A program made the position numbers and the translations under genes. Shown piece by piece: positions 30,397 through 41,436 of a stretch of DNA of 64,000 nucleotides. This DNA is from Hetaerina americana (lineage: Eukaryota > Arthropoda > Insecta > Odonata > Calopterygidae). Numbering within the stretch: position 1 is the first letter of the stretch; every line of letters begins with the position of its first letter. The stretch spans positions 1 to 64,000 of the forward strand of contig JAKTNV010000743.1 in NCBI GenBank assembly GCA_022747635.1. The letters are read 5' to 3'. Under the pieces are notes generated by a model that saw nothing but the letters and a program-made list of their open reading frames with translations, had not been told where the DNA came from and searched no databases.

Positions 30397-30969
30397 AATA
30401 CAATGTTCAGAGATGGAGCTAATCCTTTGCCATAACGGAACGAAAAATTATTCGCTATAGCGTATGTGACGGCGATAAATAGTAAAGTAAGACCTGTTCG
30501 AGCGCACAGGAAAAATGGCGGTGATAATAGAGTTGAAATTGTATGAGCCTTTACCGACGTTAAAGACATTGTCAGCGAATCGGAATAAGCACGTGGCAAC
30601 GGACTGGCGACAATGTATATCGCGCCGTTGCAACCGTACATGAATAAGCACGTGGCAACGGACTGGCGACAATGTGTATCGCGCCGTTGCAACCATACAT
30701 GTTAACAAGAAATAACGTAGTTAAGCGGCAGATTGCAGGTGAAATTTTATGACAGACTATGAAATACATTGTAAACGAAGCAGTGTCACCTTCAATCATT
30801 CTTCGTTGCATTTCAGCACAAACGCTTTCACTTTTTATACGCTTTATTTCCCATCGTTTACCTTAGCCCAATTATAGCTCCACGTTTCATTCGCTATGCT
30901 TATTACGTTTATTGTTATTATTATTTTTTTCACATGACATTTATCGCGTACATCTCTCTAGTATGTTCT
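30397..30969. other. H4-H2A spacer, unit 4
   Basis: 573 bp with the 59-bp tandem pair at 30583-30700; no gene seen. Confidence 0.75.
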
Positions 30970-30985
30970 GGTCCTGAAAAGGACC
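30970..30985 (-). terminator. H2A mRNA 3' stem-loop, unit 4
   Basis: TTTC-loop hairpin on the minus strand. Confidence 0.95.
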
Positions 30986-31007
30986 TTTTATGCGCACAGC
31001 GTGATGC

Positions 31008-31600
<593 letters not shown>

Positions 31601-31972
31601 ATGCCACCCAAGACGAGCGGAAAGGCTGCGAAGAAAGCGGGCAAGGCCCAGAAGAACATCTCCAAGGGAGACAAGAAGAAGAAGCGCAGGAGGAAGGAGA
31701 GCTACGCAATCTACATCTACAAAGTGCTGAAGCAGGTGCACCCCGACACCGGAATCTCCAGCAAGGCCATGAGCATCATGAACAGCTTCGTCAACGATAT
31801 TTTCGAGAGAATCGCCGCCGAAGCTTCTCGCCTGGCTCACTACAACAAGCGCTCCACCATCACCAGCCGGGAGGTGCAGACCGCCGTCAGGCTCTTGCTT
31901 CCCGGTGAGCTGGCCAAGCACGCCGTCTCCGAGGGGACCAAGGCCGTCACCAAGTACACCAGCTCAAAGTAA
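31601..31972 (+). CDS. H2B: Core histone H2B, unit 4
   Basis: Intact 123-residue copy, translation identical to unit 1. Confidence 0.98.
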   Translation: MPPKTSGKAAKKAGKAQKNISKGDKKKKRRRKESYAIYIYKVLKQVHPDTGISSKAMSIMNSFVNDIFERIAAEASRLAHYNKRSTITSREVQTAVRLLLPGELAKHAVSEGTKAVTKYTSSK

Positions 31973-32006
31973 ATTCCTCGACGGGATTGCTTTGATGCAT
32001 CCTAAC

Positions 32007-32022
32007 GGCCCTTCTAAGGGCC
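32007..32022 (+). terminator. H2B mRNA 3' stem-loop, unit 4
   Basis: GGCCCT stem and TCTA loop, 34 nt past the stop. Confidence 0.95.
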
Positions 32023-35000
32023 ATGAAATAATCTTCAGTTTTCAAATACCCGACTGCGATGGGCAATCGTCAATACTCGGCCGCAAAGGACGTACATAAA
32101 TAAACGTAAAAACCTGGGAAATTAGAGTCCCACGCTTTCCTCCGATTCACCAACTACTTACCTGGTGTGCACGCGCGCGGTTCACGAAAAAATAGAGTAA
32201 ATGTAAAGGAGAAACTTATGACAATAAAAGATGGACGAATTTCTTACCTCCTATTCAAATATATTTTCTACTGCTATGCGTCTGCATTTGATGAAAATGA
32301 CCGTCGAGATATTAAGGAAAAAATATTATATTCCCATGATTACTTCCCTTTCACCCAGTACTTTTCAAACCACTGACCTGCTATGCTCGTTTCTCAGACG
32401 TAAGCCTTGACTTACATGTCTCCCTCCGTCAAAAATAATATGGATTCACGGCGTCCGTCTCCCTCCGAAACTGGTACGCTTGTGGTCACGTTGCTCCTGC
32501 TTCACTTCCAGGGGCAGTAAATGACAGGTCCCCACATGCCCTTCCCACGCGGCCGTTTTTCCGCGAAGGCTAATTCCGCTTAACCTCCCGTCCCATCCGC
32601 TACGTCGTAAAACTCCTCGGGGGTTCAACGCGAGGAGGCAGGTAATGCGACCCGTCCTCGCCCCAAGTTTCTACGTTAACCAGAAAAGGGCTGTCGCAAT
32701 GACCCACGTGGCATTCCGCACGAGGAAGAAATTTCTGTGGAAACCTCGCAAGCATAGAACGCAGCTGGGCAACAGCGTTCCTTGTACATTCACCAAGTCG
32801 TGACGAGCAGGCGTCGCAATAAACAAAATGGCGGGCAGTGAGCGCTTCCGTGGATTTTCCATTGTGCTAATTCTATCCAATCAATCAATTCCCAGAAACT
32901 ATTTCTACGGAATGCATCGTCGTTAACAGCATATGGAATCAGCATCATTCGCACAAATAACAATTTATGTAATGGGCATCGGGTTTCCTTCTTGGAAAAT
33001 CGCCATCTCGCTGAAACAATGTTGATAAACCTCCTCTGAACGAATCCCCCAAGTATTTTAAAGTCGATTGAGTGATTTTTCATCCTTTTCCGCAATTTTT
33101 TTTTTGCGATACTGCAACGATTTATCAGCAATTGATTACAAATGCATCGAGACAGACGTGACAAGTAGACCAGTTCTTTGATCACCATGCCTCCAAATGA
33201 CCGATTCTTGTTATAGTTTTGAACCGGGGTCCCTTCCGCGGGACACGACTCATTCCCCTTCTTTTGAACGAAATTAACCTTTCCAGAAATCTTTACTTGT
33301 CTTGTCACGCCACAGAACAGAAAATGTTTCTCTAGGCAAAAGTTAAATGGTCCCAGTCCCAACTTACCCGCTAATTTTATTACGTTGATACACAAGGGAT
33401 GGAAGGACATACGTTAATGTTGTTTATTTCTTTGCGGGATTAGGGAAATGAAATCTAGGGAAAAGAGGTCGAAGTTTGACGTGAAAGAGAAATCTTTAAA
33501 ATTAGCGGCCGGTATAATCATTTATGAGATGATTGCATAACGTTTTCATTAAGGCGACTCTTCCTACAAGTGCATTTCTGACGAAAAAGGTTGCCGCATG
33601 TGCCTACCTGTCCGTCCTTTTAGCATTTCAACTTTCTGCAAATTTGGTGAAAATCTTTACCGCATTAGCCCCATTGAAGAATCCACCCCGGCCGCATTTT
33701 GACACTAGGTACACGAGATCGTCACTTCACCGTATTCGACAACCGATTTCCCGCAGTGGCGTTAACCGAAGGACGCTCGGCTTTGAGGACAATAGTGATT
33801 CGTGAAGCGATATTTAATCAGATTCATCTAGTAACAGTGGCCGGGAATGGAATGGAATAACGTCCTTGCCTAGGCAACTTAGTAACATACAACTTAACTA
33901 CGGACGGGAGAAAATGCCGACGAGCCGTGAAGCGGTGTAAATTTCATAACGATCGTGTGATTTTAAGACTCATGATATACACCATGACGATTAATTACCT
34001 TAGCAGTTGTGGTGATGCTTAATCACCGGGATATCATGTAATGTCATACCAGTCACAGCGAGGCGTTAATACTTAACATTGAACTTTGTCAAATTTGTGT
34101 AGTTGAAATCACCCTTATGACATCTGTTAATAAATTCATCCACACAGAGTACCAAATTAGTAAAATATCTCGGGTACGCAGCGATATGTAAACGGAGACA
34201 GTTTTTTTTTCAAAATCTCGGAATGGATGACAAACGTCCTCCATTAGCGAACATTTATGACAGTCATCACCTACCTCCTGCCGTGATAATGTCAAATTTT
34301 GCAATGCAACTACTGGTAATAAGAATGATTAAATTCGAGTCAACTAGTGTTACTTTCGAATAACGTTCCCCCATTGACACAACTGTCATTTACATATGAA
34401 CACTAGAAACTAACACACACGAACGTGCACATAGACCTACGCAACCTTCAGTCGTCTACTTCATCGTGAGTGGATTGAATCCTCTTAACTCCTGATTGAC
34501 TTTCGCTTCACATTGCAATGATCCCAGATTGGCCGGGGAAAAGACGACTATTTGTTTTCCTGTTCACTGGAATGCTTATTTCGTATCTTTTATGGTGATG
34601 TGCTAGGTACCAGACAGCTTAAAATTGTTAATCATCGTTCTTTTATTACTCGTGACGATAAAGTTGCTTCCGCATCGCTAAGAACCTCAAGGAATCAACA
34701 ATGAACGGGGATGAAATATTTGATGGGTCCACATGTATTGATTAAGTAATGCAGAACGAAGTAGATACTGAGTAATTGAATTAACACAGGGGCTTCTTCG
34801 AGACAGAACCGAGAAATGATGTTCCGTGAACTGTCGACGGTGATAGAGTTCCACGAAAGAGAGGTCGTAGAGGAATGAACGGTTCCGGCTGTTAATGCCG
34901 CCCCTAGTCCCCCCAACCCCGCAAGCACTGGAAACCAGCCTGGATCCCTGATTACGATCCCAGGAAAAATCGTGTTCAAGTCTTTCCTACGCCAGATAGT

Positions 35001-36781
35001 ATAATCTGTCATCACTATTGAACGCCGCATCACGCCCCGACGGCTTTTTCCCACGTTTTTTTTATTTATTCACAGGAATGTTTTCCAGGTAAGGGCTATT
35101 CACTCTACCTTATCCGTCAATCACTATCCCGACCCTCGAAAGTTATAAGGAAAAGTCGACCATTGCTCTAATGAAAGATATTATTCCAACGGCATGGAGG
35201 TAAAAAACAAGATCCATATGCTTGACACACATTATGTCGATTGGAAACAAGTGGAAACGATGTGAAATTAGGTTGGAAGCAACTGAAAAATATTGTGACA
35301 CGAATACAAGCCGTCATAGCTCCGCAACTACGACGAAAGGGATGTGGATATTATTGAGTTAAACGCATCTGTCCTATTTGCTTATGGCGATTCCCATCGT
35401 AATGATCGCGCATACAATCCCGCGATGCGCCCTATTTTCGCCGTTTCCGTGAATAAGACGTACGGCGGGGGATGTGTACCGAGCGAAATTGCCGACACGA
35501 ATTACGTACGCTTACGAGAGCCTGGTTTTCAAGGAGTCGCTTTCACGTTGACTACGTCCCCGAGGTATCCCATCACACAGGGTCATTTAACGTGACATAC
35601 AGCGTGTGTGTGGGAGGGATTTTTTTTTTTAAGGTCGTAGGGGTGTATTCCGTAACTTGACGGCACCGTGGAGAAAAGCACATCCAACGCATCGCACAGA
35701 TAAGGAAGGTTAATAAAAGAAATGTACGCGATAACAAGTCGACGGCAGACGACTCTCCTCTTCGAAAGACGTGCAAGGAAACTAGGGTAGACATCCGCGG
35801 AAACGTGGATGTGGCGCCGTTTCAACGACAATAAGAGTTTTCCCGTGATGAAGTATCATTTCGTTTCCGATGACATGCCGGTTGCTACAAATTCATCATC
35901 CCGCAACGAGGTACCGACGTCCGAAGCCGTTGGAGACGGAGCAAACTCGTCACGGCCGGGTCGCCACTGCGCGCCCTCGGCTACTACATTGTTTTTCCCG
36001 CCCGCTCACGGGGCTAAAGCATAATTCGGCGCCATCCTCGACTTTGTTGTACGTGAACTTTGACGTCCCATTCGCGTGCGTACAGTTCATTTCTTTTTCC
36101 CCTTCGGCCACCCCATGCAACCATTTCGAAGCCCACGCGGACGCGTCGTAAGGCGTGCGCTTAACGGGTGACTCCGTCTCCATTTGCGACTCGATAATCC
36201 TTTCCCACGGGCGCGGGAGGTGGGTGCGTCGCGACGCCCCCGAGTCGTCGAAAAATGCATAAACGTCCGCTTACGGGACAGGCACCGGGGAGGAACAGGA
36301 GGAAGGTTTGACAGGCGCCGAGTCAGGGGGAAGGCGTCCGAAGGGACCGTCTTCTCGGGGCCGCTTTCCGCGGCCGGCGCGCGGCCCACCGGGTCGCGAG
36401 CGCGTCCAATACCAGGTGAAGGATGGCCTCGAACGTACGTTACCTCGGATCTCGAGGAATCGACCCCGGTAGAAACGTGTGCAACGTTTATTCCCGGGTA
36501 CGCCTTCGACAGGACGACAACCCGTATTTTGACGACCCGCTGCACACGAACTGGGCTCGCCAAACGCCTGGCGCCGCCACGGCCGACAGGGTGGAACCCT
36601 GACGGGCGCCGCGGCGCAAGGCGCCCTCGTTACGCGCCCCCGACACTCTCCGAAACGCGAAAGTCGGAGGAGGAGTGGAGTACAAACAATCCGAGAAGCG
36701 CACCGGAGGCGAGAGGAAGAGATCGTATTTTGCTCCGAAATGGTACGATAGCAAGGTGGACTTTCGTATGAAATCCATGTC
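32023..36781. other. Long spacer H2B (unit 4) to the retrotransposon in unit 5
   Basis: Same content as the other long spacers up to the insertion point, so the H1 upstream DNA is complete here but now faces the retrotransposon. The 18-mer shared with the element lies at 36731-36748, ending 45 bp before the element starts. Confidence 0.75.
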
Positions 36782-36793
36782 TTGGTAATTTTC
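36782..36793. repeat. Target site duplication, left, of the unit-5 element
   Basis: TTGGTAATTTTC, present once in intact units (1965-1976 in unit 1) and twice here. Element length plus these 12 bp equals the exact length excess of unit 5. Confidence 0.95.
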
Positions 36794-36951
36794 CGGCTGT
36801 GCGCTTATCCGGCCTGTGATTTCTTCCTGATCTGCGTATCAACACAACATTTATCAACATCAATAAAGGACTTTTACACGCCACTCATCAATCCACTGAC
36901 TGCAACACACCGTCAGCAGTGGATAGGAGCTCAGCTCTCTCCTCTTCTGCC

Positions 36952-38442
36952 ATGGCGGCTACCGCGTCGCCTGGTGCCTCCCGTCCCGGCTCGCCGGTCG
37001 ATAGCGACGGCTTCGTCTTCCCGAAGAGGACGATTAAAGTACTCGCCCCCATTTTTAAGGAGACGCCGACTGCACCATCTCGGCCCGGCGTTCGTCGGCC
37101 ATTTACGCCTCTGAGCGATGCCGCTCTAAAACGTGCGCGCACGTCGGCCGAAGCATTCGTGCCCGTGCCGACGAGCAACTCGTTCTCGGCTCTCGCCCCC
37201 GCGACCGATTCATCCGAACCGGTCGCCATGGCAACGGACTCTCCTCCTGAGCAGGGTTCGTCCGACGCTTGTGCTCCACCACGCCCTAGTCGCGGCGCTC
37301 GACCTCCTCCGCTCATCGTTTACGATGTCGAGGACGTACAAGCGTTTCGCGAAATGATCCGGTCCTCGGTCGCGGATCAATCCTTCACCGTGGCGTACGG
37401 TGAATCATCTGCCCGGGTCCAGACCAGGACCATGGAGGATTTCCGGACGCTGCGAGCTGCCCTTTCTGCTGCCGACGCGCAGATGTCAACCTGGGGCGTA
37501 GGAGAGGAGAAGACGACATCTTTTACGTTCCGTGGATTGTCCTCTCGCCATCGGGTCGAGGATCTTCTTGAAGATCTAAGATCCATGGATATCAACGCGC
37601 GACGAGGACGACAGCTGACCGCCGAAGGGAGACCCATCGGCGTTTTTGTTGTCGCCATCGCCACCTCTGCAGCCTGGCCCATCTCCTCCATCAAGGCGAT
37701 CCGGAGCGTGGGCAATTGCATCGTCTCTGTACGCCTCTACGTGTACCGGGACCCGCAGCTCTGCCACCGTTGCTCCCGCTTCGGCCACGGCAGCTTCTTT
37801 TGTTCGGCCTCTCCACGTTGCCCGCGCTGTTCGGAAGGCCACTGCCTTCAGGACTGTCCGCGGACAGGCGCCGAGAAGTGCCCGAGCTGCGGCGGCGAGC
37901 ACGCGGCCTTTTCTCCACTTTGCGAAAAGTGGAGGATGGAGAAGGAGCGCCGCGAGGAAAAGCCCTCGAGAAAACGCCGCGGACGCCGCGGAAAAGGAGC
38001 CGCCAATCAAGCTGTCGGGAAGGCCGCACCACCTGCTGCCGCACCCAACGCGTCGGCGAAGAAGGTTCCTTCCTTGGGGACGACCAACGCCTGGCGAGGA
38101 GGAGACGCGTCTCGCGGCCCGGCACCACAACGTCCTGCACCACGTCCGCGCCTCGGCGTGAATTTCCCGGTGCTGCCAACTCCATCCACGACCACCACTG
38201 AGACGGCCGAATCGCTCCGCATCCCACTGCGCGAGCGCCGCCGTCTCCAAGCGTCGGCGACCCAGCAGCCGTCGGTCCTTTCGGGGGCCACGCCGGACTC
38301 TGTCACTGCCGCCGACGGAGATGCCCTTCTCAGCGTTCTGGGAACGCTGGCCACCATCTCGGCTGCTCTGCAGTCCCAGCTCCAGGTGCTCTCGGCGACG
38401 CTGCAGCAGCTGCCTTCTCTCCTTGCGGCCCGACATGGATAA
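36952..38442 (+). CDS. Retrotransposon ORF1 (CCHC zinc-knuckle Gag-like protein), unit-5 element
   Basis: The 496-residue protein would bind element RNA to form the retrotransposition particle. Residues 1-100 are Ser/Pro/Ala-rich. The middle resembles the region preceding zinc knuckles in Jockey-type ORF1 proteins. Three zinc knuckles lie at about 271-330: CHRCSRFGHGSFFC (CX2CX4HX4C), CPRCSEGHCLQDC (CX2CX3HX4C) and CPSCGGEHAAFSPLC (CX2CX3HX6C). A basic stretch rich in Arg/Lys follows (KPSRKRRGRRGKG). The ATG at 36952 is chosen for its strong context (gccATGg); the frame extends 11 codons further only through a GTG. Confidence 0.9.
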   Translation: MAATASPGASRPGSPVDSDGFVFPKRTIKVLAPIFKETPTAPSRPGVRRPFTPLSDAALKRARTSAEAFVPVPTSNSFSALAPATDSSEPVAMATDSPPEQGSSDACAPPRPSRGARPPPLIVYDVEDVQAFREMIRSSVADQSFTVAYGESSARVQTRTMEDFRTLRAALSAADAQMSTWGVGEEKTTSFTFRGLSSRHRVEDLLEDLRSMDINARRGRQLTAEGRPIGVFVVAIATSAAWPISSIKAIRSVGNCIVSVRLYVYRDPQLCHRCSRFGHGSFFCSASPRCPRCSEGHCLQDCPRTGAEKCPSCGGEHAAFSPLCEKWRMEKERREEKPSRKRRGRRGKGAANQAVGKAAPPAAAPNASAKKVPSLGTTNAWRGGDASRGPAPQRPAPRPRLGVNFPVLPTPSTTTTETAESLRIPLRERRRLQASATQQPSVLSGATPDSVTAADGDALLSVLGTLATISAALQSQLQVLSATLQQLPSLLAARHG

Positions 38443-41215
38443 TTCCTTGCCGAAACGCCGGAACATCGTCATCGCGTCGTGGAACGTGGGCGGCGCGACG
38501 GCAAGGAAGACGCCGGAGCTCCTTGCATTTCTGTCTCGGCAGAGATGTGAGGTCGCTCTACTACAGGAGACGTTTCTGGGCCCAGGGGATCGGTGGACTG
38601 TTCCAGGCTTTCGCGTGTTTCGCGACGACCGGTCGCGCCGCGGAGGAGGAACGGCGATCCTGGTTGCGGAGCACCTGCGTGCACAGCGTTTCCCGCTACG
38701 GCCATTTCTTTCAACGGAAGCCACTGCCATAGACCTGGAGTGCGGCGAAGGACCTCTTCGTCTTGCTTCGGTCTACATATCACCTCAGGCGATGCTTCGC
38801 ACAGATGAACTCGCGTCGATCTTCGCGGAATCTACTTCTGCGATCGTCGCGGGGGACTTCAACGCGAAGCATCCGGACTGGCATTCTCGGGTTGGCAACG
38901 CCCGGGGATGTCGCCTGCGGCAGTGGACTTCGGCCGAGCGGCTCTCCGTCATCGGTCCTCGAACGCCGTCTCATTTCGCGACCTGCGGAACGAGCGACGT
39001 CTTGGACATCGCTGTGTACGCCGGGCTGCATTCAGCGCTCTCCGCGAGAGCGCTTTTTGCGCTTGACAGTGACCACCTGCCGGTCCTTCTTCACTTCGGA
39101 CGACGCCCCAAGGAAGCTGAGACGCGGAAAACCTTGAACTACGCCGCAGCGGACTGGGATTCTCTCCGGCGCAGGATTACAGACGGAATCACGGCCACTT
39201 CGCTGCCTCCGGCTCTCGGTTCTCCCGATGAAATCGACCGTCAGGTTGATTTTGTCACGGAAACCGTGCAGTCGGCGGTAGCGGCTTCGATTCCCGTAAC
39301 CTGCCGTCGCTCCTGGAACCACCTAGCGCTTCCGCGATCCATCCGCGAAGACATCCGGGAGAAAAATCGCCTGCGGCGCCGCTTTCAAAGCACCCGCTGC
39401 CCGTCCGACAAGGCCCAGCTGAACGCCGCCCAGCGCCGTATTCGCACCGACATCCTGGCCCTGAGAACCGCCTCCTGGGAGAAAAAGGTTTCCTCTCTCT
39501 CTCCAGAAGACGGCTCGATGTGGAGAATGGCAAGGTCCCTCCGCGGGGAGTCCCGGGAGGAAGCCCCGCTGATTGCTGCCAACGGATTTCTGCGCTCGCC
39601 GGAGGAGAAAGCTTCGGGGATGGCGGTCCATTTGGAGGACGTCTTTTCTCCTTCCGAAGGTGATATGGACCAGCCCGACCCGCTGACTTCCCGTGTCATC
39701 CCGCCGAGAACGCCGCACCACTCCCGAGACCGAGAAGAGCTGCCGCCGACCATCGTGGAGGAGGACCTTAGAGGGGCCATAAAGACTCTGAAGCCGCGGA
39801 AGGCACCGGGGCCGGACGGTATCTCGAATGCCGTAATCGCCCAGATGCCGATTTCCCTTGCCTCATTTATGTTATGCATATTCAATGCGTGTCTCGCCAT
39901 CGGGTATTTCCCATCCCGGTGGAAAGAGGCGCGTGTTGTGTGCATTCCTAAGGAAGGGAAATCACCTTCGCCGGCGAATTATCGCCCAATCTCTTTGCTC
40001 GACGGCCTGGGAAAACTGTTCGAGCGGGTCCTTCTTCGTCACCTGATCGCCATCACCGAGGAGCTGAACATCCTACCTGAGCACCAATTCGGCTTCCGCA
40101 GCGAACATTCCACGACTCATCAGATCGCGCGCCTGCTGAATTACGTCACGGAAGGTTTCAACCGACGGCACTCCACCGTCGGCGCCTTCTTTGACATCAG
40201 CAAGGCGTTCGATCGGGTGTGGCATGACGGCTTGCTGTGGAAGCTTGATTGCTTCGGGTTTCCTCGCTGGTGGACGAACATCGCTGCATCATGGCTTCGC
40301 GGCAGGACGTTCCGGGTCAGCTGGGGCGACGCGCTCTCCGAGAAGAGGAGCATACGAGCGGGCGTTCCGCAGGGAAGTCTGCTCTCGCCGCTCCTCTTCA
40401 ATATCTACTCTTCGGACATCCCCGGTGACTTCGGAACCAACGTCCTCGTCGCAACATACGCCGACGATTCAGCGATCTTGGCACGTTCTTCTCGGCAACA
40501 TCTGGCAGCGCGATACCTGCAGCGGGCGGTCGACGCTCTCACGGCGTGGTTTTCCCTTTGGCGATTCGGCGTCAACGAGAAGAAAACCCAGGCGATCGTC
40601 TTTTCCAAGGGACCGAAGGAGCCCGGCGAAATTCTCGTCGGACTCACGGAAGTTCCTTGGAAGAGATCCGTTCTCTACCTGGGCGTACTTCTCGACAAGC
40701 GCCTCAACATGGTGAACCACGCCAAGCGGACATCCGGGATTGCGGCATCTCGGCGGCATCTCCTCGCGCCCATACTTGGACATCCGTGCCTTCCTCTCCG
40801 CCGGCGGCTTCAACTTTTCGCGGCGGTGCTTCGCCCTAACCTCACGTACGCGGCGCCTGCGTGGTGCGGCGTTATGGGCAAGAAGGCGGAGAGAATCCTG
40901 TGCACCGCGGACAGGAAGAGTCTGCGGGCGACGCTGCGCCTTGGTTGGAAACCAGGGAACGAGGCGCTTTATGAAATCGGAAAATTACCACCACTGGATG
41001 CTGTCCTTCGTGAGCGGACGGCCATGTTCCGGGATCGAGCGGCATCATCATCCCACGGGGAAATCCGCAGCATCACTGATGCTGTGGTTCTCCCGTGGGA
41101 TAAGCATCCACGTCCATGCGCGGGCACCGGCAACGAGGAAGACCAGCCGCCGGCGAAACGCAGAAAGTCCAACGGCCATTTCGGAGCCACATGCTCCGAA
41201 ATGGTACGACAGTGA
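38435..41215 (+). CDS. Retrotransposon ORF2 (APE endonuclease and reverse transcriptase), unit-5 element
   Basis: The 926-residue protein nicks target DNA and reverse transcribes the element RNA there. The N-terminal apurinic-type endonuclease has a complete active site: N17 (SWNVGG), E45 (LLQETF), Y114 (SVYISP), D141/N143 (GDFNAKH), D188/D191 (TSDVLDIAV) and D213/H214 (SDHLPV). The reverse transcriptase shows ANYRPISLLDGLGKLFERV, FFDISKAFDRVWHDGL, GVPQGSLLSPLLFNI and the catalytic YADD at 675-678. No RNase H domain is seen. I take the ATG at 38435, which overlaps the ORF1 stop (ATGGATAA), suggesting reinitiation after ORF1. Length is typical of Jockey ORF2. Confidence 0.93.
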   Translation: MDNSLPKRRNIVIASWNVGGATARKTPELLAFLSRQRCEVALLQETFLGPGDRWTVPGFRVFRDDRSRRGGGTAILVAEHLRAQRFPLRPFLSTEATAIDLECGEGPLRLASVYISPQAMLRTDELASIFAESTSAIVAGDFNAKHPDWHSRVGNARGCRLRQWTSAERLSVIGPRTPSHFATCGTSDVLDIAVYAGLHSALSARALFALDSDHLPVLLHFGRRPKEAETRKTLNYAAADWDSLRRRITDGITATSLPPALGSPDEIDRQVDFVTETVQSAVAASIPVTCRRSWNHLALPRSIREDIREKNRLRRRFQSTRCPSDKAQLNAAQRRIRTDILALRTASWEKKVSSLSPEDGSMWRMARSLRGESREEAPLIAANGFLRSPEEKASGMAVHLEDVFSPSEGDMDQPDPLTSRVIPPRTPHHSRDREELPPTIVEEDLRGAIKTLKPRKAPGPDGISNAVIAQMPISLASFMLCIFNACLAIGYFPSRWKEARVVCIPKEGKSPSPANYRPISLLDGLGKLFERVLLRHLIAITEELNILPEHQFGFRSEHSTTHQIARLLNYVTEGFNRRHSTVGAFFDISKAFDRVWHDGLLWKLDCFGFPRWWTNIAASWLRGRTFRVSWGDALSEKRSIRAGVPQGSLLSPLLFNIYSSDIPGDFGTNVLVATYADDSAILARSSRQHLAARYLQRAVDALTAWFSLWRFGVNEKKTQAIVFSKGPKEPGEILVGLTEVPWKRSVLYLGVLLDKRLNMVNHAKRTSGIAASRRHLLAPILGHPCLPLRRRLQLFAAVLRPNLTYAAPAWCGVMGKKAERILCTADRKSLRATLRLGWKPGNEALYEIGKLPPLDAVLRERTAMFRDRAASSSHGEIRSITDAVVLPWDKHPRPCAGTGNEEDQPPAKRRKSNGHFGATCSEMVRQ
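41051..41100 (+). other. Long hairpin in the 3' end of ORF2, unit-5 element
   Basis: Outer arms TCCCACGGGG and TCCCGTGGGA pair over 10 positions including a G-T wobble; inner arms CAGCATC and GATGCTG pair around a 3-nt loop. It is the first of three hairpins in the last 350 nt. Confidence 0.75.
41176..41204 (+). other. Perfect 12-bp hairpin at the ORF2 end, unit-5 element
   Basis: CCATTTCGGAGC and GCTCCGAAATGG are exact reverse complements around a CACAT loop. The right arm is part of the 18-mer (41192-41209) that also occurs in host DNA upstream of H1. Confidence 0.85.
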
Positions 41216-41245
41216 CGGGGTCCTTCGGGAACTTCATCCTTTCGG

Positions 41246-41274
41246 CCTTTTCGAGCATTTATGCTTTGAAAAGG
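41246..41274 (+). other. 3' UTR hairpin, unit-5 element
   Basis: CCTTTTC pairs with GAAAAGG and the inner AGCAT pairs with ATGCT around a TT tip, with a small bulge. It lies 120 nt before the 3' end and could be recognised by the element's reverse transcriptase; that role is inferred. Confidence 0.65.
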
Positions 41275-41394
41275 TTCGATATTGACGGAGTCCCTTAGGA
41301 TTCCGGGCGTTTCGCCGAGTGCATCACCGCTGAAGAGCAGAAATGCTGGGCAGCGGAAGGAGCCGGCATCGAGAAAGCCGGTGAAACATCGTGG

Positions 41395-41406
41395 TTGGTA
41401 ATTTTC
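41395..41406. repeat. Target site duplication, right, of the unit-5 element
   Basis: Second copy of TTGGTAATTTTC; H1 starts 30 bp further on. Confidence 0.95.
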
Positions 41407-41436
41407 TCTTTCTATCATCACGCAGCAGCCGATAAC

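Larger units (their letters stand above)
36794..41394 (+). mobile_element. Full-length Jockey-like non-LTR retrotransposon upstream of H1, unit 5
   Basis: The 4,601-bp element has a 158-bp 5' UTR, ORF1 (zinc-knuckle nucleic-acid-binding protein), ORF2 (endonuclease and reverse transcriptase) overlapping by 8 nt, and a 179-bp 3' UTR. It has no LTRs. Both ORFs are open and the 12-bp target duplication is perfect, so the insertion is recent and the element may be active. It has no poly(A) tail: it ends gtgaaacatcgtgg. Motifs point to the Jockey group, although the missing tail is more typical of site-specific elements such as R1 and R2. It is GC-rich throughout. It sits in the H1 sense direction with its right edge 42 bp before the H1 ATG (30 bp beyond the duplicated target). 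Confidence 0.93.

Noticed and set aside
41395..41406. Reading AATTTTC at the right junction as a remnant poly(A) or A/T tail of the unit-5 element
   Set aside because: These bases are part of the duplicated target, present once in intact units.
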